Assembly (NCBI GenBank): GCA_011773985.1
Contig: WVWN01000001.1
Coordinates: 139,384-188,776, forward strand
Origin: Candidatus Zixiibacteriota bacterium
Lineage (GTDB): Bacteria > RBG-13-66-14 > B26-G2 > WVWN01
Reading direction: 5' to 3'
DNA: 49,393 bases
The first letter of the stretch is position 1. Every line of letters starts with the position of its first letter. Positions 16,880-25,295 of the stretch are shown here, piece by piece. Below the pieces are notes generated by a model. It was not told where the DNA came from. It was given only the letters and a program-made list of their open reading frames with translations, and ran no database searches. A program made the translations under genes and the position numbers.

Positions 16880-19216
16880 ATGGAGGAAAAAAGGCTAAGC
16901 CCGTATTTGGGTATGGGCGCGATTGTTGCCGCGGCGTTCGTTTACGCGGCATATTTGCGCCGAACGCTCGCCATAGCCGCGGGATACGACGCCGCGGCCG
17001 TAGCCGCGGCAGGCGCTTTTTTGGGCCTTGCCGTCGGCGCCGCGTTGGTGGCCGTCGTGGGCGAGCGGGCCGCGCGGAAGGCGCGCGCCACGTTGGCGTT
17101 GAACGCCTTAACCTTCGGCTTGGGAGCTTTCGTCGTCGGCGCCGTGGTAGCTCGCTTGCCCCTTCCCGCCGGCGGGGCTGGGGCGTGGTTCGTCTTCGCG
17201 GTTTACTTGGTCGCGGGCGCGGCGCCGCTCGGGTTCGTGGGTTTCGCGTTGGGGCTTGCGTTCCGGGTTTACGCGCGCGGGCCTAACCGCGTTTACGCGG
17301 CTTTTCTCGGCGGCGGCGCCGCGGGCGCGTTATTTGTGGCGGCGGCGTTTGACTTGCTCGGCCATTTGGGCGGCCTCGCCCTCGTCGCGGTTCTCGCGGC
17401 GGCGGGTGGTGCTTCTCTCTACGTCGGCGTCTCGAGGGCCGGCGTCGTCGCGTCCGCGGTTTTGGCGGCCGTCGCCGTCGTATTGGCGACGGCGGCGCCT
17501 GTTCTCTTCCGGCCGGCGGCCGCGCGCGAGAGCTTCCTCGGCGCCTCCGGGAACGTGCTCCGCGATGCGACGTGGAGCGCCGAGGCCCGGGCGGAACGTA
17601 CGGTCCCCGGCCCGGGCGAGCGGCGCGCCGCGGAAAAATTCACCGCGCTCAGTGCGGACCTCGTCGGCAGGTTGCCGGACCACGAGTGGCTCAGCGTCGA
17701 CGGCCGGCAGGCGGCGCCGGTGGTGAGGAAGAGGCCCTCCGCGGAATTCCTGGCGCGTTACGCGCCCGCGTTCGCGTGCAGGATAAAAGGGCCCGCGCGT
17801 GCGCTCATCCTGGGCGCCGACTTCGACGCCCGCGCGGTCGCGACGTTGTCGGGGGCGGAAGTCGACCTCTTCGTCGATGAGGCCGCGCGCAAAATTTTGG
17901 TACGTTCGGATTATCCCGCGGCCCTCGACGACGGCGGCCTCGTTACGTTACGCCGCGGCGACGGGCGCGCTTTCCTGAGGCGGCGGGCCGACAGTTACGA
18001 CCTTATCCTGCTCTCGCCGTCGCTCGTGCCCGCTCCCGCCGCGCTCGCCCCTACGCTGAGGGCCGATTATCTCCTGACGGTCGACGCGTTCCGCCAGTAC
18101 TATCGCGGCCTTAGCGCCCACGGCGCGTTGGCCCTTGTCGCCCGGGAGGGGCCGCGCCCGGGTTATACTTACAAGCTCGCGGCCACTCTTTACGAGGCTC
18201 TCCGGCGAGAGGGGGAGTTAAGGCCCGAAGATTGCATAGTAATTTTTAAGCGCGGCGATTTAGTTATAATATTCGCCGAGGCGGGCGGCTTCGGGCGGCT
18301 CGAGGTCGAGGGGTTGGCGGGCATCGCGGGTGAGTTATTCGAGCCGGTCTACTTACCCGGTAGGCCGCCGCCTCGGGCCGCCGGCGGCAAGACCTACGCT
18401 GCCCTGCTGACGACCGACGCCCGGAATAAAAGTTACGGCGAGTATCGTTACGACGTCCGCCCGGCGGCCGACGACAGGCCGTTCCCGTTCAAGTTGGTAA
18501 AGTGGGGTAGTCTTGAACTTTCGCCGCGCAGCACCGGCCAGTACTTCGGCCTCGGAACGTGCGTCGTTTTGGTTCCGCTGGGATTCGTATTCCTCTTGGT
18601 TCCGGTCTATTACTTCAGAAAACGGTCCGTACGGACGGGCGGCAAGGCCGGCTTCGCCCTGTGTTTCCTGTTCCTGGGGTCGGCTTTCGCCGCGCTGGCG
18701 ACCTCGCTCGAGCCCAAGGTCGCGTTTTACCTCGGCGGCGGCGCGTGGAGCGGGGCGGGGGCACGGGCGATGTTGTTAGGCGTGGCCGCGGCGGGGAGCT
18801 TGCTGAGCGGCGCCGTTGCGCGGCGGCGTTGGCTCCCGTTCGCGGTTGTGGCGGCGGCGACGTTGTTTTACCTCGCCGCATACGACGCGTTGTTCGCTTT
18901 GACCGGCGGTTGGACTTTCTTGGTGCGCTTCTACCTCGCGATGGTCCTGGTCGCGTTGGTCGGTTTCTTTTTAGGCGCGCTGGCTCCCGTAGCCCTCGCG
19001 GCCGCGGCCGGGCGTGAGCCGGCGACGTTGCCTTGGGTTTGGGCGGCGTACGTTTTCGGCTTCGTCTTCGCGGACGTCGGCGCGCTTATGCTGGCCGCGA
19101 CGGCCGGGTTCCGCGTGTCGGCCGCCGCGGCGTTCGCGTTAATTGTTTGCGGTTGGGGCGCTTTCACTTGGGCCGCGCGGAGTCAGCTGCCGCCGGTCGC
19201 GGGCGAGGCGGAATGA
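16880..19216 (+). CDS. Degenerate paralogue of the 14294 spermine-synthase-like membrane protein
   Basis: 778 residues with the same membrane/Rossmann/membrane plan as its upstream neighbour; shared marks include FALGLAFRVYARG, DLLGHLGG, DAFRQYYRGL, LYEALRREGELRPEDCIVIF and the final module beginning VPVYYFRKR. The SAM loop is lost: the position of GPGGG in the neighbour reads LILGADFDARAV (near residue 310), the acidic residue region reads LFVDEAA, and the catalytic segment reads LILLSPSLVP. It is therefore probably inactive and may act as a structural or regulatory partner. GGAGG precedes it closely. Its stop overlaps the next start as ATGA. Confidence 0.8.
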   Translation: MEEKRLSPYLGMGAIVAAAFVYAAYLRRTLAIAAGYDAAAVAAAGAFLGLAVGAALVAVVGERAARKARATLALNALTFGLGAFVVGAVVARLPLPAGGAGAWFVFAVYLVAGAAPLGFVGFALGLAFRVYARGPNRVYAAFLGGGAAGALFVAAAFDLLGHLGGLALVAVLAAAGGASLYVGVSRAGVVASAVLAAVAVVLATAAPVLFRPAAARESFLGASGNVLRDATWSAEARAERTVPGPGERRAAEKFTALSADLVGRLPDHEWLSVDGRQAAPVVRKRPSAEFLARYAPAFACRIKGPARALILGADFDARAVATLSGAEVDLFVDEAARKILVRSDYPAALDDGGLVTLRRGDGRAFLRRRADSYDLILLSPSLVPAPAALAPTLRADYLLTVDAFRQYYRGLSAHGALALVAREGPRPGYTYKLAATLYEALRREGELRPEDCIVIFKRGDLVIIFAEAGGFGRLEVEGLAGIAGELFEPVYLPGRPPPRAAGGKTYAALLTTDARNKSYGEYRYDVRPAADDRPFPFKLVKWGSLELSPRSTGQYFGLGTCVVLVPLGFVFLLVPVYYFRKRSVRTGGKAGFALCFLFLGSAFAALATSLEPKVAFYLGGGAWSGAGARAMLLGVAAAGSLLSGAVARRRWLPFAVVAAATLFYLAAYDALFALTGGWTFLVRFYLAMVLVALVGFFLGALAPVALAAAAGREPATLPWVWAAYVFGFVFADVGALMLAATAGFRVSAAAAFALIVCGWGAFTWAARSQLPPVAGEAE

Positions 19217-21000
19217 CGACGACGAAGCGAGTCGGCTTAGCGTTGCTTTTGTTGACGGCGTGCGGCGCGGCCGTTGCCGCCGCGGCCGAGACGGCGGACG
19301 ATATGTTGAAGCGGGCCGCCGAGCTCGAGGCGGAGGGCAAGCTCGCCGAGGCCGTGCAGCTCTACGGCGAAATTCTCGAAAAGTATCCGGACAACGCCCG
19401 CGCGTACAATAACTTCGGCGCGGTATTGCTCGCGGCCGGCAAGGTCGAGGAGGCGAAGTACGCGTTCAAAAAAGCCTCCGAGCTCGACCCGACCTATGAT
19501 AAACCTTTAAATAATTTGGGGTATATATATCTCGTGATCGAGGAGGACTACGAGAACGCCGGCCCGCCCCTCCTCGCGGCCACGGAGATGAACCCTTACA
19601 ACGAGTCCGCGCTAAACAATTTGCGCGCCTACTACGTCGTCCAGGACGCGTACAAAGAGGCCGCGGCGGAATGGGAGAAGCTGGCCCGCCTCGCCCCGGA
19701 TAATCCACGCATCAAACGCGACCTCGCGGTTATATACATTAGGTTGGGCGACTTCAAGGCCGCGGAGAAGTGGGCCAAGGCCACCCTCGCCCTCGACGCC
19801 GACGACGTCGACGCGCGCCTTAATCTCGCTTTCGTCTATCGTTTTACGGGCAGGCTCGCCGAAGCCGAAAAGCTCCTCGCCAAGTTGGCGCAAACGCAAG
19901 GCGACGAACCCGACGTGCTGATCGCGCTCCGCGACGTATACTACGCGAGCGGCAAGCTCGAGGAGGCGCTCGCGCCCGCGGAGGCTGTGACCGAACTCGA
20001 GCCGTCGGTGGCGGAAAACTACCTCGCCCTCGCGAGGATATATATCGAACTTCGCCGATACGACGACGGCCTCGCCGCCTGCGACCGGGCCATAGCTCTT
20101 CAGGACGACGCCGCGAGCCGAAACATGAAGGGTTTGGGATTGTACTTGGCGGGACGATTGGACGAGGCCGAGGGCGAACTCAGCCTCGCGGTCGCGCGCG
20201 ACGACCGCTTCGCCGACGCTCACCGGAACCTGGCCGACGTCTACTATCAGAAATGGCTCTTCCCCCAGGCGCTCGACCACTACGAGAAGGCGTACGCCAT
20301 CAACTCCCGCGACCGGCGGGCGCAGGTCATGAGGGGATATTGTTACTACCAATTGGGTGATTTGGAAAAAGCGGGGGCCGTGTTCGACGAGGCGTTGGCC
20401 GCGTCAGCCGAGGACGTGAAGGCGCTGAACGGTAAGGCCGCGGTGGTTCGGGCCCAGGGCGACGCCGAGGGCGCGCTCGCTTATTCCGTCAAAGCGTTGG
20501 CGGTGTCGCCCGACAACGCCGAGGCGTTGAATACCGCCGGCGTGCTTTCCGCCGAGGTCGGCGATTTCGAGGGGTCGTACGAATATCTCAAGAGGTTTAT
20601 AGCCCTCGGCCCCGAGCCGGCGTACGCGTACGCCAACTTCGGCGTCGCCGCCGTGCGCACCGGGCGTTGGGCCGAGGCGCGGGACGCCTTTGCCGCCGCG
20701 GTGGCGAAAGACGCCGACGACTTTCAGGCGCAAGCCGGCTTGGGTATCGCCGCCGCTGAGTTGAAGCAGTTGGACGAAGCCGAGGCCGCGGTCGCCGCCG
20801 CGGAAAAGATGAGCCCGGCGAACCCGATCGTGCTGTACGGCCGCGCGCTCGTGGCGGGTGCGCGGGGCGACGCCGCGGCGCGGGACGACTACCTGAGCCG
20901 CGTCCTCGAGCGAAAGAAAGAGTGGGACGAAGGGGGTCTGGTCGCGGACGTGCTTACGGCCTTCGTCTTCGAGCAAACCGTAGCGTCCGCGCCGGAGTGA
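19213..21000 (+). CDS. Exported TPR protein, probable lipoprotein
   Basis: 595 residues from ATG 19213, which overlaps the previous TGA. Residues 1-20 form a signal with LLTAC, an acceptable lipobox, so lipidation at Cys17 is likely. The rest is a TPR superhelix of about 15 repeats, for example AVQLYGEILEKYPDNARAY, ALDHYEKAYAINSRDRRAQ and AEAAVAAAEKMSPANPIVL. TPR arrays hold protein complexes together. Its overlaps with the membrane gene before it and the second TPR gene after it suggest a co-translated envelope assembly. Partners cannot be deduced. Confidence 0.85.
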   Translation: MTTTKRVGLALLLLTACGAAVAAAAETADDMLKRAAELEAEGKLAEAVQLYGEILEKYPDNARAYNNFGAVLLAAGKVEEAKYAFKKASELDPTYDKPLNNLGYIYLVIEEDYENAGPPLLAATEMNPYNESALNNLRAYYVVQDAYKEAAAEWEKLARLAPDNPRIKRDLAVIYIRLGDFKAAEKWAKATLALDADDVDARLNLAFVYRFTGRLAEAEKLLAKLAQTQGDEPDVLIALRDVYYASGKLEEALAPAEAVTELEPSVAENYLALARIYIELRRYDDGLAACDRAIALQDDAASRNMKGLGLYLAGRLDEAEGELSLAVARDDRFADAHRNLADVYYQKWLFPQALDHYEKAYAINSRDRRAQVMRGYCYYQLGDLEKAGAVFDEALAASAEDVKALNGKAAVVRAQGDAEGALAYSVKALAVSPDNAEALNTAGVLSAEVGDFEGSYEYLKRFIALGPEPAYAYANFGVAAVRTGRWAEARDAFAAAVAKDADDFQAQAGLGIAAAELKQLDEAEAAVAAAEKMSPANPIVLYGRALVAGARGDAAARDDYLSRVLERKKEWDEGGLVADVLTAFVFEQTVASAPE

Positions 21001-22184
21001 TGAAAAAGCTCGCGTCAGTTCCGGTAGCTTTAGCAGTATGCGTAACCGTCGCGTGGGGCCACGAGCACGCCGCCGGCCCCTCGCGCCAGGATTTCCTCGA
21101 GCACAGTTACGAGCTACTCGAGCAGCGTCAGCCGGAGAAGGCGACCGCCTTTCTACAACTCGCGCTCGAGCACTATCCGCTCGACGTCGAGTTGAATTTA
21201 CTCTATCTGGACGTGCTGCGCGAGGAAGGGCTGGAAGACCTCGCGCTGCCCTCGTACCGGGAAAGACTGGAACGGTACGGCGACGAACCGATAATATTAT
21301 TTGCGTTAGGTCGGCTCGCCGGGGACGACGCCGAAAGCCGGGATTGTTACGAACGCGCCCTTGCGGCCGACGACGACTTTACTCCCGCATACTGCGGCCT
21401 CGCGGAGCTGGCCTTACGAAGCGGGGACGTCGACGCCGCCCGGGGTGAGCTCGAGCGCGCGCGGAAGTCGGATCGGGACCTTTGGCGCGGGTACGCGTTG
21501 CGGGGGGAGCTTTATCTTGCCGAGGGCAAGCTTGAGAAAGCTCGCGAAGATTTCGAGCGTGCGCTCGCGGACGGACGGTACGCGCCCGGCGTGTATGCTG
21601 CGTTGGCCAGGGTTTATTACGAGATGGGCGACGCGGAAGGCGCCCGGGAGCAGTACCGTAACGCCCTCGCCTTGAGCGACGACCGCGGCGAGTACTTCCT
21701 CGGCCTTGCGAAGGCGCAAGAGGCGCTGGGCGAGGTGGACGCCGCGCGCCTCGCGTACGCGGCCGCGGCCTCGAATGCTTGCGGCGATCTGGCGTTGGCC
21801 GTCGAGGCGCGCAAGGGCGCGGGCCGCCTGGCCTTCGAGGCCGGCGACTTCGTCGACGCGGCGGAGCACATCACGTGGGCGGCGACGTTCGCGACCGACG
21901 ACGCGGAAATTTGTGCGTACCTGGGTAAGCTCTATTTACACGTCGGCAGGCCGACGGAGGCCGCCGCGGAATTCACCCGGGCAACGGAGCTGGAGGCCGG
22001 GAAGGGCGACTATTGGTATCTGCTCGGCCTGAGCCAGGCCCAGGCGGGAGAACTTGGCAGCGCCGAAGAAAGCCTCGAGCGTGCCGTCGAACTCCTACCG
22101 GCCGAAAGCGCCGTCGAGGCCGCGCGCGTACTTGAGGCCGTACGTGCGCGCCTAGCGGAGAGCGAGAAAAAACAGGAGGAATAA
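21000..22184 (+). CDS. Exported TPR protein
   Basis: 394 residues from ATG 21000, sharing one base with the previous stop. A Sec signal (about 1-20, MKKLASVPVALAVCVTVAWG) is followed by HEHA and then about ten TPRs, for example ARGELERARKSDRDLWRGY, AREDFERALADGRYAPGVY, AAAEFTRATELEAGKGDYW and AEESLERAVELLPAESAVE. A role as a periplasmic scaffold is likely. It completes the run of coupled genes from 14294 and is followed, one base after its stop, by a 50-codon membrane gene that has a strong ribosome site inside this gene's 3' end. Confidence 0.82.
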   Translation: MKKLASVPVALAVCVTVAWGHEHAAGPSRQDFLEHSYELLEQRQPEKATAFLQLALEHYPLDVELNLLYLDVLREEGLEDLALPSYRERLERYGDEPIILFALGRLAGDDAESRDCYERALAADDDFTPAYCGLAELALRSGDVDAARGELERARKSDRDLWRGYALRGELYLAEGKLEKAREDFERALADGRYAPGVYAALARVYYEMGDAEGAREQYRNALALSDDRGEYFLGLAKAQEALGEVDAARLAYAAAASNACGDLALAVEARKGAGRLAFEAGDFVDAAEHITWAATFATDDAEICAYLGKLYLHVGRPTEAAAEFTRATELEAGKGDYWYLLGLSQAQAGELGSAEESLERAVELLPAESAVEAARVLEAVRARLAESEKKQEE

Positions 22185-22185
22185 G

Positions 22186-22338
22186 ATGCCGTTCTTCATA
22201 TCGTTTCTGGTTGCGGGCACGGCAAGCGGAGTCATCATCGCGTTTGCCCTCGACATGCGCTCGCCTAAGCAGCTACTGCAGGGCGCGGTGGGCGGTTTTA
22301 TTACCGGTTTGATCATCGCGCTACTCCTGCCGCGTTAG
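22186..22338 (+). CDS. 50-residue two-helix membrane peptide, unknown function
   Basis: ATG 22186 to TAG 22336. AGGAGGA at 22174-22180 gives a near-ideal ribosome site with five-base spacing, which supports a real small gene. The peptide has two hydrophobic helices (about 3-22 and 32-48) rich in Gly and small residues, joined by a short polar loop DMRSPKQ, and ends LLLPR. Gly-rich helix pairs of this kind favour tight packing or oligomerisation. It is the last gene of the TPR unit, just before the promoter of the redox cluster. No family recognised; it may be an accessory subunit of either neighbouring unit. Confidence 0.65.
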   Translation: MPFFISFLVAGTASGVIIAFALDMRSPKQLLQGAVGGFITGLIIALLLPR

Positions 22339-22354
22339 TGACCCGCGTCACGAA

Positions 22355-22382
22355 TTGACGGTTGCTATCCGGCTTATATTAA
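22355..22382 (+). promoter_or_regulatory. Promoter for the redox gene cluster
   Basis: TTGACG at 22355-22360, 16 bases, then TATTAA at 22377-22382 in an A/T-rich patch, 26 bases before ATG 22409. It gives the 22409-26839 genes a possible start of their own. Confidence 0.4.
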
Positions 22383-22408
22383 TTTAAAATATATGAAAAA
22401 CGTCGCCG

Positions 22409-22990
22409 ATGCCCGAAGACGATAGAGACAAGGAAAAGCCGCGCGTAAAGTGGATACCGCGCTCGCGCGACGCCGACAAGCCGGCCGCTCTTCCCGGCAT
22501 CCACCGCTACGCCTCCTTCACCAACCTGAGCGACCGGATGACGACGCCCGCGCTCAACCGCGCCGTCATGGTCGGCATCGGCGCCGCGGTGGCGTTGGAC
22601 GTGCTCCGGCCCATCGCGCTTGGAATGTTCGACGCGGCGTATTGTTACGAGTGCCGCGCGTGCTACGCGACGCTGGAGAACTGCCCCGCGTCGATAACTT
22701 TCCAGGCCGAACTCACGGTCGCGTGTCGCACGATGGACTACCGGCGCTTTATAAACAACCGCGGCTTGCTGTGCATTCGCTGCGGCAACTGCAACGGCTT
22801 TTGCGTGCTACACCTCGACCTCGCCGGAATTTTCGGGAAGATGGGGCTCGCGACGGCCCGCGCGGTGAGGGCGGGCAAGGTCCCGTTCGACGTGCTCGAG
22901 CGTGCTCTCTACGAAGGGCTTATAGGCCGTGAATATATTGACGAGCTTTACGAATGGTATCGCTCGCGCGGGGGGCGGCGCCTTGCCTAA
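22409..22990 (+). CDS. Membrane-associated 4Fe-4S protein with atypical cysteine spacing
   Basis: 193 residues. A charged N-terminus (1-50) is followed by one hydrophobic helix (about 52-73) and then a cysteine-rich domain: CYECRACYATLENCP (C-x2-C-x2-C-x6-C-P) and CIRCGNCNGFC (C-x2-C-x2-C-x3-C), about 40 residues apart. This is a two-cluster ferredoxin arrangement in which the first cluster has six rather than three residues before the last cysteine. The remaining C-terminus is helical and has no cysteines. It is the first gene of a five-gene redox cluster and probably passes electrons at the inner membrane. The next gene overlaps its end. No precise family recognised. Confidence 0.75.
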   Translation: MPEDDRDKEKPRVKWIPRSRDADKPAALPGIHRYASFTNLSDRMTTPALNRAVMVGIGAAVALDVLRPIALGMFDAAYCYECRACYATLENCPASITFQAELTVACRTMDYRRFINNRGLLCIRCGNCNGFCVLHLDLAGIFGKMGLATARAVRAGKVPFDVLERALYEGLIGREYIDELYEWYRSRGGRRLA

Positions 22991-23960
22991 GTTCCGCCTA
23001 TCGTTCACCAACCGTTGGCTGCGACTCGCCTTCGTGCTCGCGGTCGTCGCCCTCACCTTCGCGGGCGCGCGGCTCGTCTCGCTCGGCCTGCTCTACGTCG
23101 GCCTTGCGGTATGGGCGTATAGGCGCTGGCGGGAGGGCAGCCGCGGCCTCGCGTACTTTTTGGCCGCGGCCTTGGTCGTCGGCGTCGGCCTTTACGGCTT
23201 CGCCGCTTTCGAGGTATGGAACATGCGCGCCTGGCGCGCGCGCCACTTCGACGATATGGTCTTGCTGGCCGAAGACGGAACGTACGAAGGTGAGGGCAAG
23301 GGGAGGCGCGGTCCGATTAAAGTTGAGCTGACCGTGAAAAGCCATAAGGTCGAGCGTTTCGACGTCGTCCGGCACTACGACACGATTCCTATCGCCTTGG
23401 GCGCGTTTGACGAACTAAAAGAGCTTTTGCGCGGCCGGTCGGACCTGGACGTGGACGCGGTAACGGGCGCGACGTATACGTCGTACGGCGCTATCAACGC
23501 CGCGCGGGACGCCGTGTGGAAGGGGGTCGCGGGCGCGCCGACGATATCGCTCGTATCGAAGGTAACGTTGTGGCTGACGAGCTTGAAGCTGCAACGCGTT
23601 ACGCTTCATTCGCTCGCCGTTTTATTTATCGTGGTCCTCCTCTTCGACTACACGATACAGGCGGCGCTGGTAGAGGGGACCGGCCAATCGCTCAACTGCA
23701 TGGACTGCCAGACCTGCGTCGGCGCTTGCCCGGTGAAGCGCGTGGAGGGCAAGCTCTTCCCGATGGAGATGGTGCTGAGGGCGCGCCTCGGCGACTACGA
23801 CGCGGTCGCGAAGTTGATGGAGTATTGCGTGGGGTGCGCCAAGTGCGCGGCCAAGTGCCCGGCGGGGATAAGCGCGCCGAGCGTCGCGGCCGCGGTGGCC
23901 CAATATCTGCGGAAGCAGAAGAGGGAAGAAGAGGCCGAGTTTTTCGAGGAGCGCGTGTAA
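22983..23960 (+). CDS. Transmembrane protein with covalent-FMN domain and two 4Fe-4S clusters
   Basis: 325 residues from TTG 22983, preceded by a G-rich ribosome site and overlapping the previous stop; an in-frame GTG at 22929 is the alternative. Two or three N-terminal helices (about 10-75) lead to an FMN-binding domain (about 95-180) carrying DAVTGATYTS, the flavinylation motif Dxx(S/T)GAxxT of NqrC/RnfG/NosR-type domains, in which ApbE links FMN to the last threonine. A further helix (about 203-225) precedes CMDCQTCVGACP and CVGCAKCAAKCP, two HdrC-like clusters. The layout puts flavin outside and Fe-S inside, so electrons can cross the membrane. No apbE lies in the window. Confidence 0.85.
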   Translation: MPKFRLSFTNRWLRLAFVLAVVALTFAGARLVSLGLLYVGLAVWAYRRWREGSRGLAYFLAAALVVGVGLYGFAAFEVWNMRAWRARHFDDMVLLAEDGTYEGEGKGRRGPIKVELTVKSHKVERFDVVRHYDTIPIALGAFDELKELLRGRSDLDVDAVTGATYTSYGAINAARDAVWKGVAGAPTISLVSKVTLWLTSLKLQRVTLHSLAVLFIVVLLFDYTIQAALVEGTGQSLNCMDCQTCVGACPVKRVEGKLFPMEMVLRARLGDYDAVAKLMEYCVGCAKCAAKCPAGISAPSVAAAVAQYLRKQKREEEAEFFEERV

Positions 23961-23996
23961 CGCCGGCCCGGGCGGCGGACGCGTTCAACGACGCGT

Positions 23997-24764
23997 ATGG
24001 CGCTAACTATTAAAATAAAAAAAGCTCACGTCATTTGGGCGTCGGTCGTGGTGGCGCTCGGCGCCGCGGCCTTCGGCTTTTTGGAGTTCTCGAGCACGAA
24101 CACGTTCTGCTACCTCTGCCACTTCGACGCGCGCTTCCAGGAGCCGTGGCGGGCCTCGGCCCACTTCAAGGAAGAAGTTACCTGCAAGGACTGCCACTTC
24201 GGCCCGGGCGTCTTCGGCCTCGTGGACGCCAAGTGGCTCGGCGTTAAAGACGCGGTAATGGCCGTAACCACGGCCGAAGACTTCAACAACATTGAGATCT
24301 ATGCGCAGTCGAAGGAAGATAAGTGTAAGAAGTGCCACAAGGCTTATAAGAAGGTGAACGTCGTCGCGGGCGCGGACCTCGAGCCGCCGCTCGCGGCGGC
24401 CGTCGTCTCGCTGGCCTACGACCATCAGCGCCACGACGACGTCCGAGAGGTCTGCGGCCGTTGCCACGACAGCGCCGTGTTCTTCGCGAGCGCGGACTAT
24501 GCGACGTGCGATTCGTGTCACGCGGGCCTGGTCCACAAGCTGGATGCGAAGTACGAGAGCGCGGTCCCGCGCGCCGATACCTGCAGCCGCTGCCATACCG
24601 GCCGGGTGCACGTATGGGGTGCCAAGGCTGCGGGCCTCGACGACGGCGGCACCTTCTTCTTCAACGATTGCCCGGCCAACGAGAAGACGATACGCGACGG
24701 CGTCCTTCCGCCGTCGGGCAATTGCGACCGTTGCCACCCGCCGCTCGCGCGAGCGGGGGAGTGA
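23997..24764 (+). CDS. Membrane-anchored heptaheme cytochrome c (NapC/NirT-like)
   Basis: 255 residues. An N-terminal helix (about 12-30) is directly followed by seven CxxCH heme-attachment sites: CYLCH, CKDCH, CKKCH, CGRCH, CDSCH, CSRCH and CDRCH. The first two are spaced as in NapC/NirT quinol dehydrogenases, which have four hemes; the extra three suggest a fusion-like extension or a distinct family. Additional histidines (SAHFKEE, YDHQRHDD) can serve as distal ligands. The hemes lie in the periplasm and would accept electrons from the FMN protein encoded just upstream, or from quinol. The terminal acceptor is unknown. Cytochrome maturation genes are not in the window. Confidence 0.92.
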   Translation: MALTIKIKKAHVIWASVVVALGAAAFGFLEFSSTNTFCYLCHFDARFQEPWRASAHFKEEVTCKDCHFGPGVFGLVDAKWLGVKDAVMAVTTAEDFNNIEIYAQSKEDKCKKCHKAYKKVNVVAGADLEPPLAAAVVSLAYDHQRHDDVREVCGRCHDSAVFFASADYATCDSCHAGLVHKLDAKYESAVPRADTCSRCHTGRVHVWGAKAAGLDDGGTFFFNDCPANEKTIRDGVLPPSGNCDRCHPPLARAGE

Positions 24765-24778
24765 GGTGAGCTGGCGTT

Positions 24779-25249
24779 ATGTCGCCCTATTTCAATTACG
24801 AGCCGCCGCGCTATCAGGTAACCCTGGACATAATACTCGACGAGGAGTTCCCCCCCGTCGCGCGGTGCCGCCTCCTTTCCGAGGGGATAAAACCCTATCA
24901 TCGGCTCGCGCTCGCGGAGGTCGAGATCGCGGGCGATAAAGGTTGCGTCGCCTGCGGCAATTGCGTCGACTCCTGCCCCATACTGAGGCGCGAGCCCGAG
25001 CGCCTCCAGAAAACGGAACAGCGTACGTCCATGGCGCTCGAGGCCGTCGTGGGCGAGGATTGCGAGCAGTGCTACGCCTGCATCCTCGCCTGCCCGCAGG
25101 TAGAGACGAACATCAAAGACTTCGTCGTCGACACGCGCGTCCCGGAGGTCATCGCGCCGTCCAAGACGATGACTTTCCTCGATAGATATTTGATGGCGGT
25201 CGTGGCCATGGCCATCGGCGTTTTACTCGGCCTGTTTTTAAGGACGTAG
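24779..25249 (+). CDS. Tail-anchored 2x[4Fe-4S] ferredoxin-like protein
   Basis: 156 residues. Two standard clusters, CVACGNCVDSCP (about 56-67) and CEQCYACILACP (about 98-109), each C-x2-C-x2-C-x3-C-P, are followed by a single C-terminal helix (about 136-154, ending LGLFLRT). The protein is therefore probably fixed to the inner face of the inner membrane by its tail. It starts 14 bases after the cytochrome gene. In HdrC- and SdhB-like systems such domains link a soluble dehydrogenase to membrane carriers, and that role fits here. No exact family assigned. Confidence 0.85.
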   Translation: MSPYFNYEPPRYQVTLDIILDEEFPPVARCRLLSEGIKPYHRLALAEVEIAGDKGCVACGNCVDSCPILRREPERLQKTEQRTSMALEAVVGEDCEQCYACILACPQVETNIKDFVVDTRVPEVIAPSKTMTFLDRYLMAVVAMAIGVLLGLFLRT

Positions 25250-25280
25250 CGGCGAGTTGTCACGCGCGACGAGCCCAGCT

Positions 25281-25287
25281 GAGGAGG
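25281..25287 (+). promoter_or_regulatory. Ribosome site that fixes the GTG 25296 start
   Basis: GAGGAGG eight bases before GTG 25296, inside the frame opened by TTG 25257. It favours the downstream start. Confidence 0.7.
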
Positions 25288-25295
25288 ATCTACCG

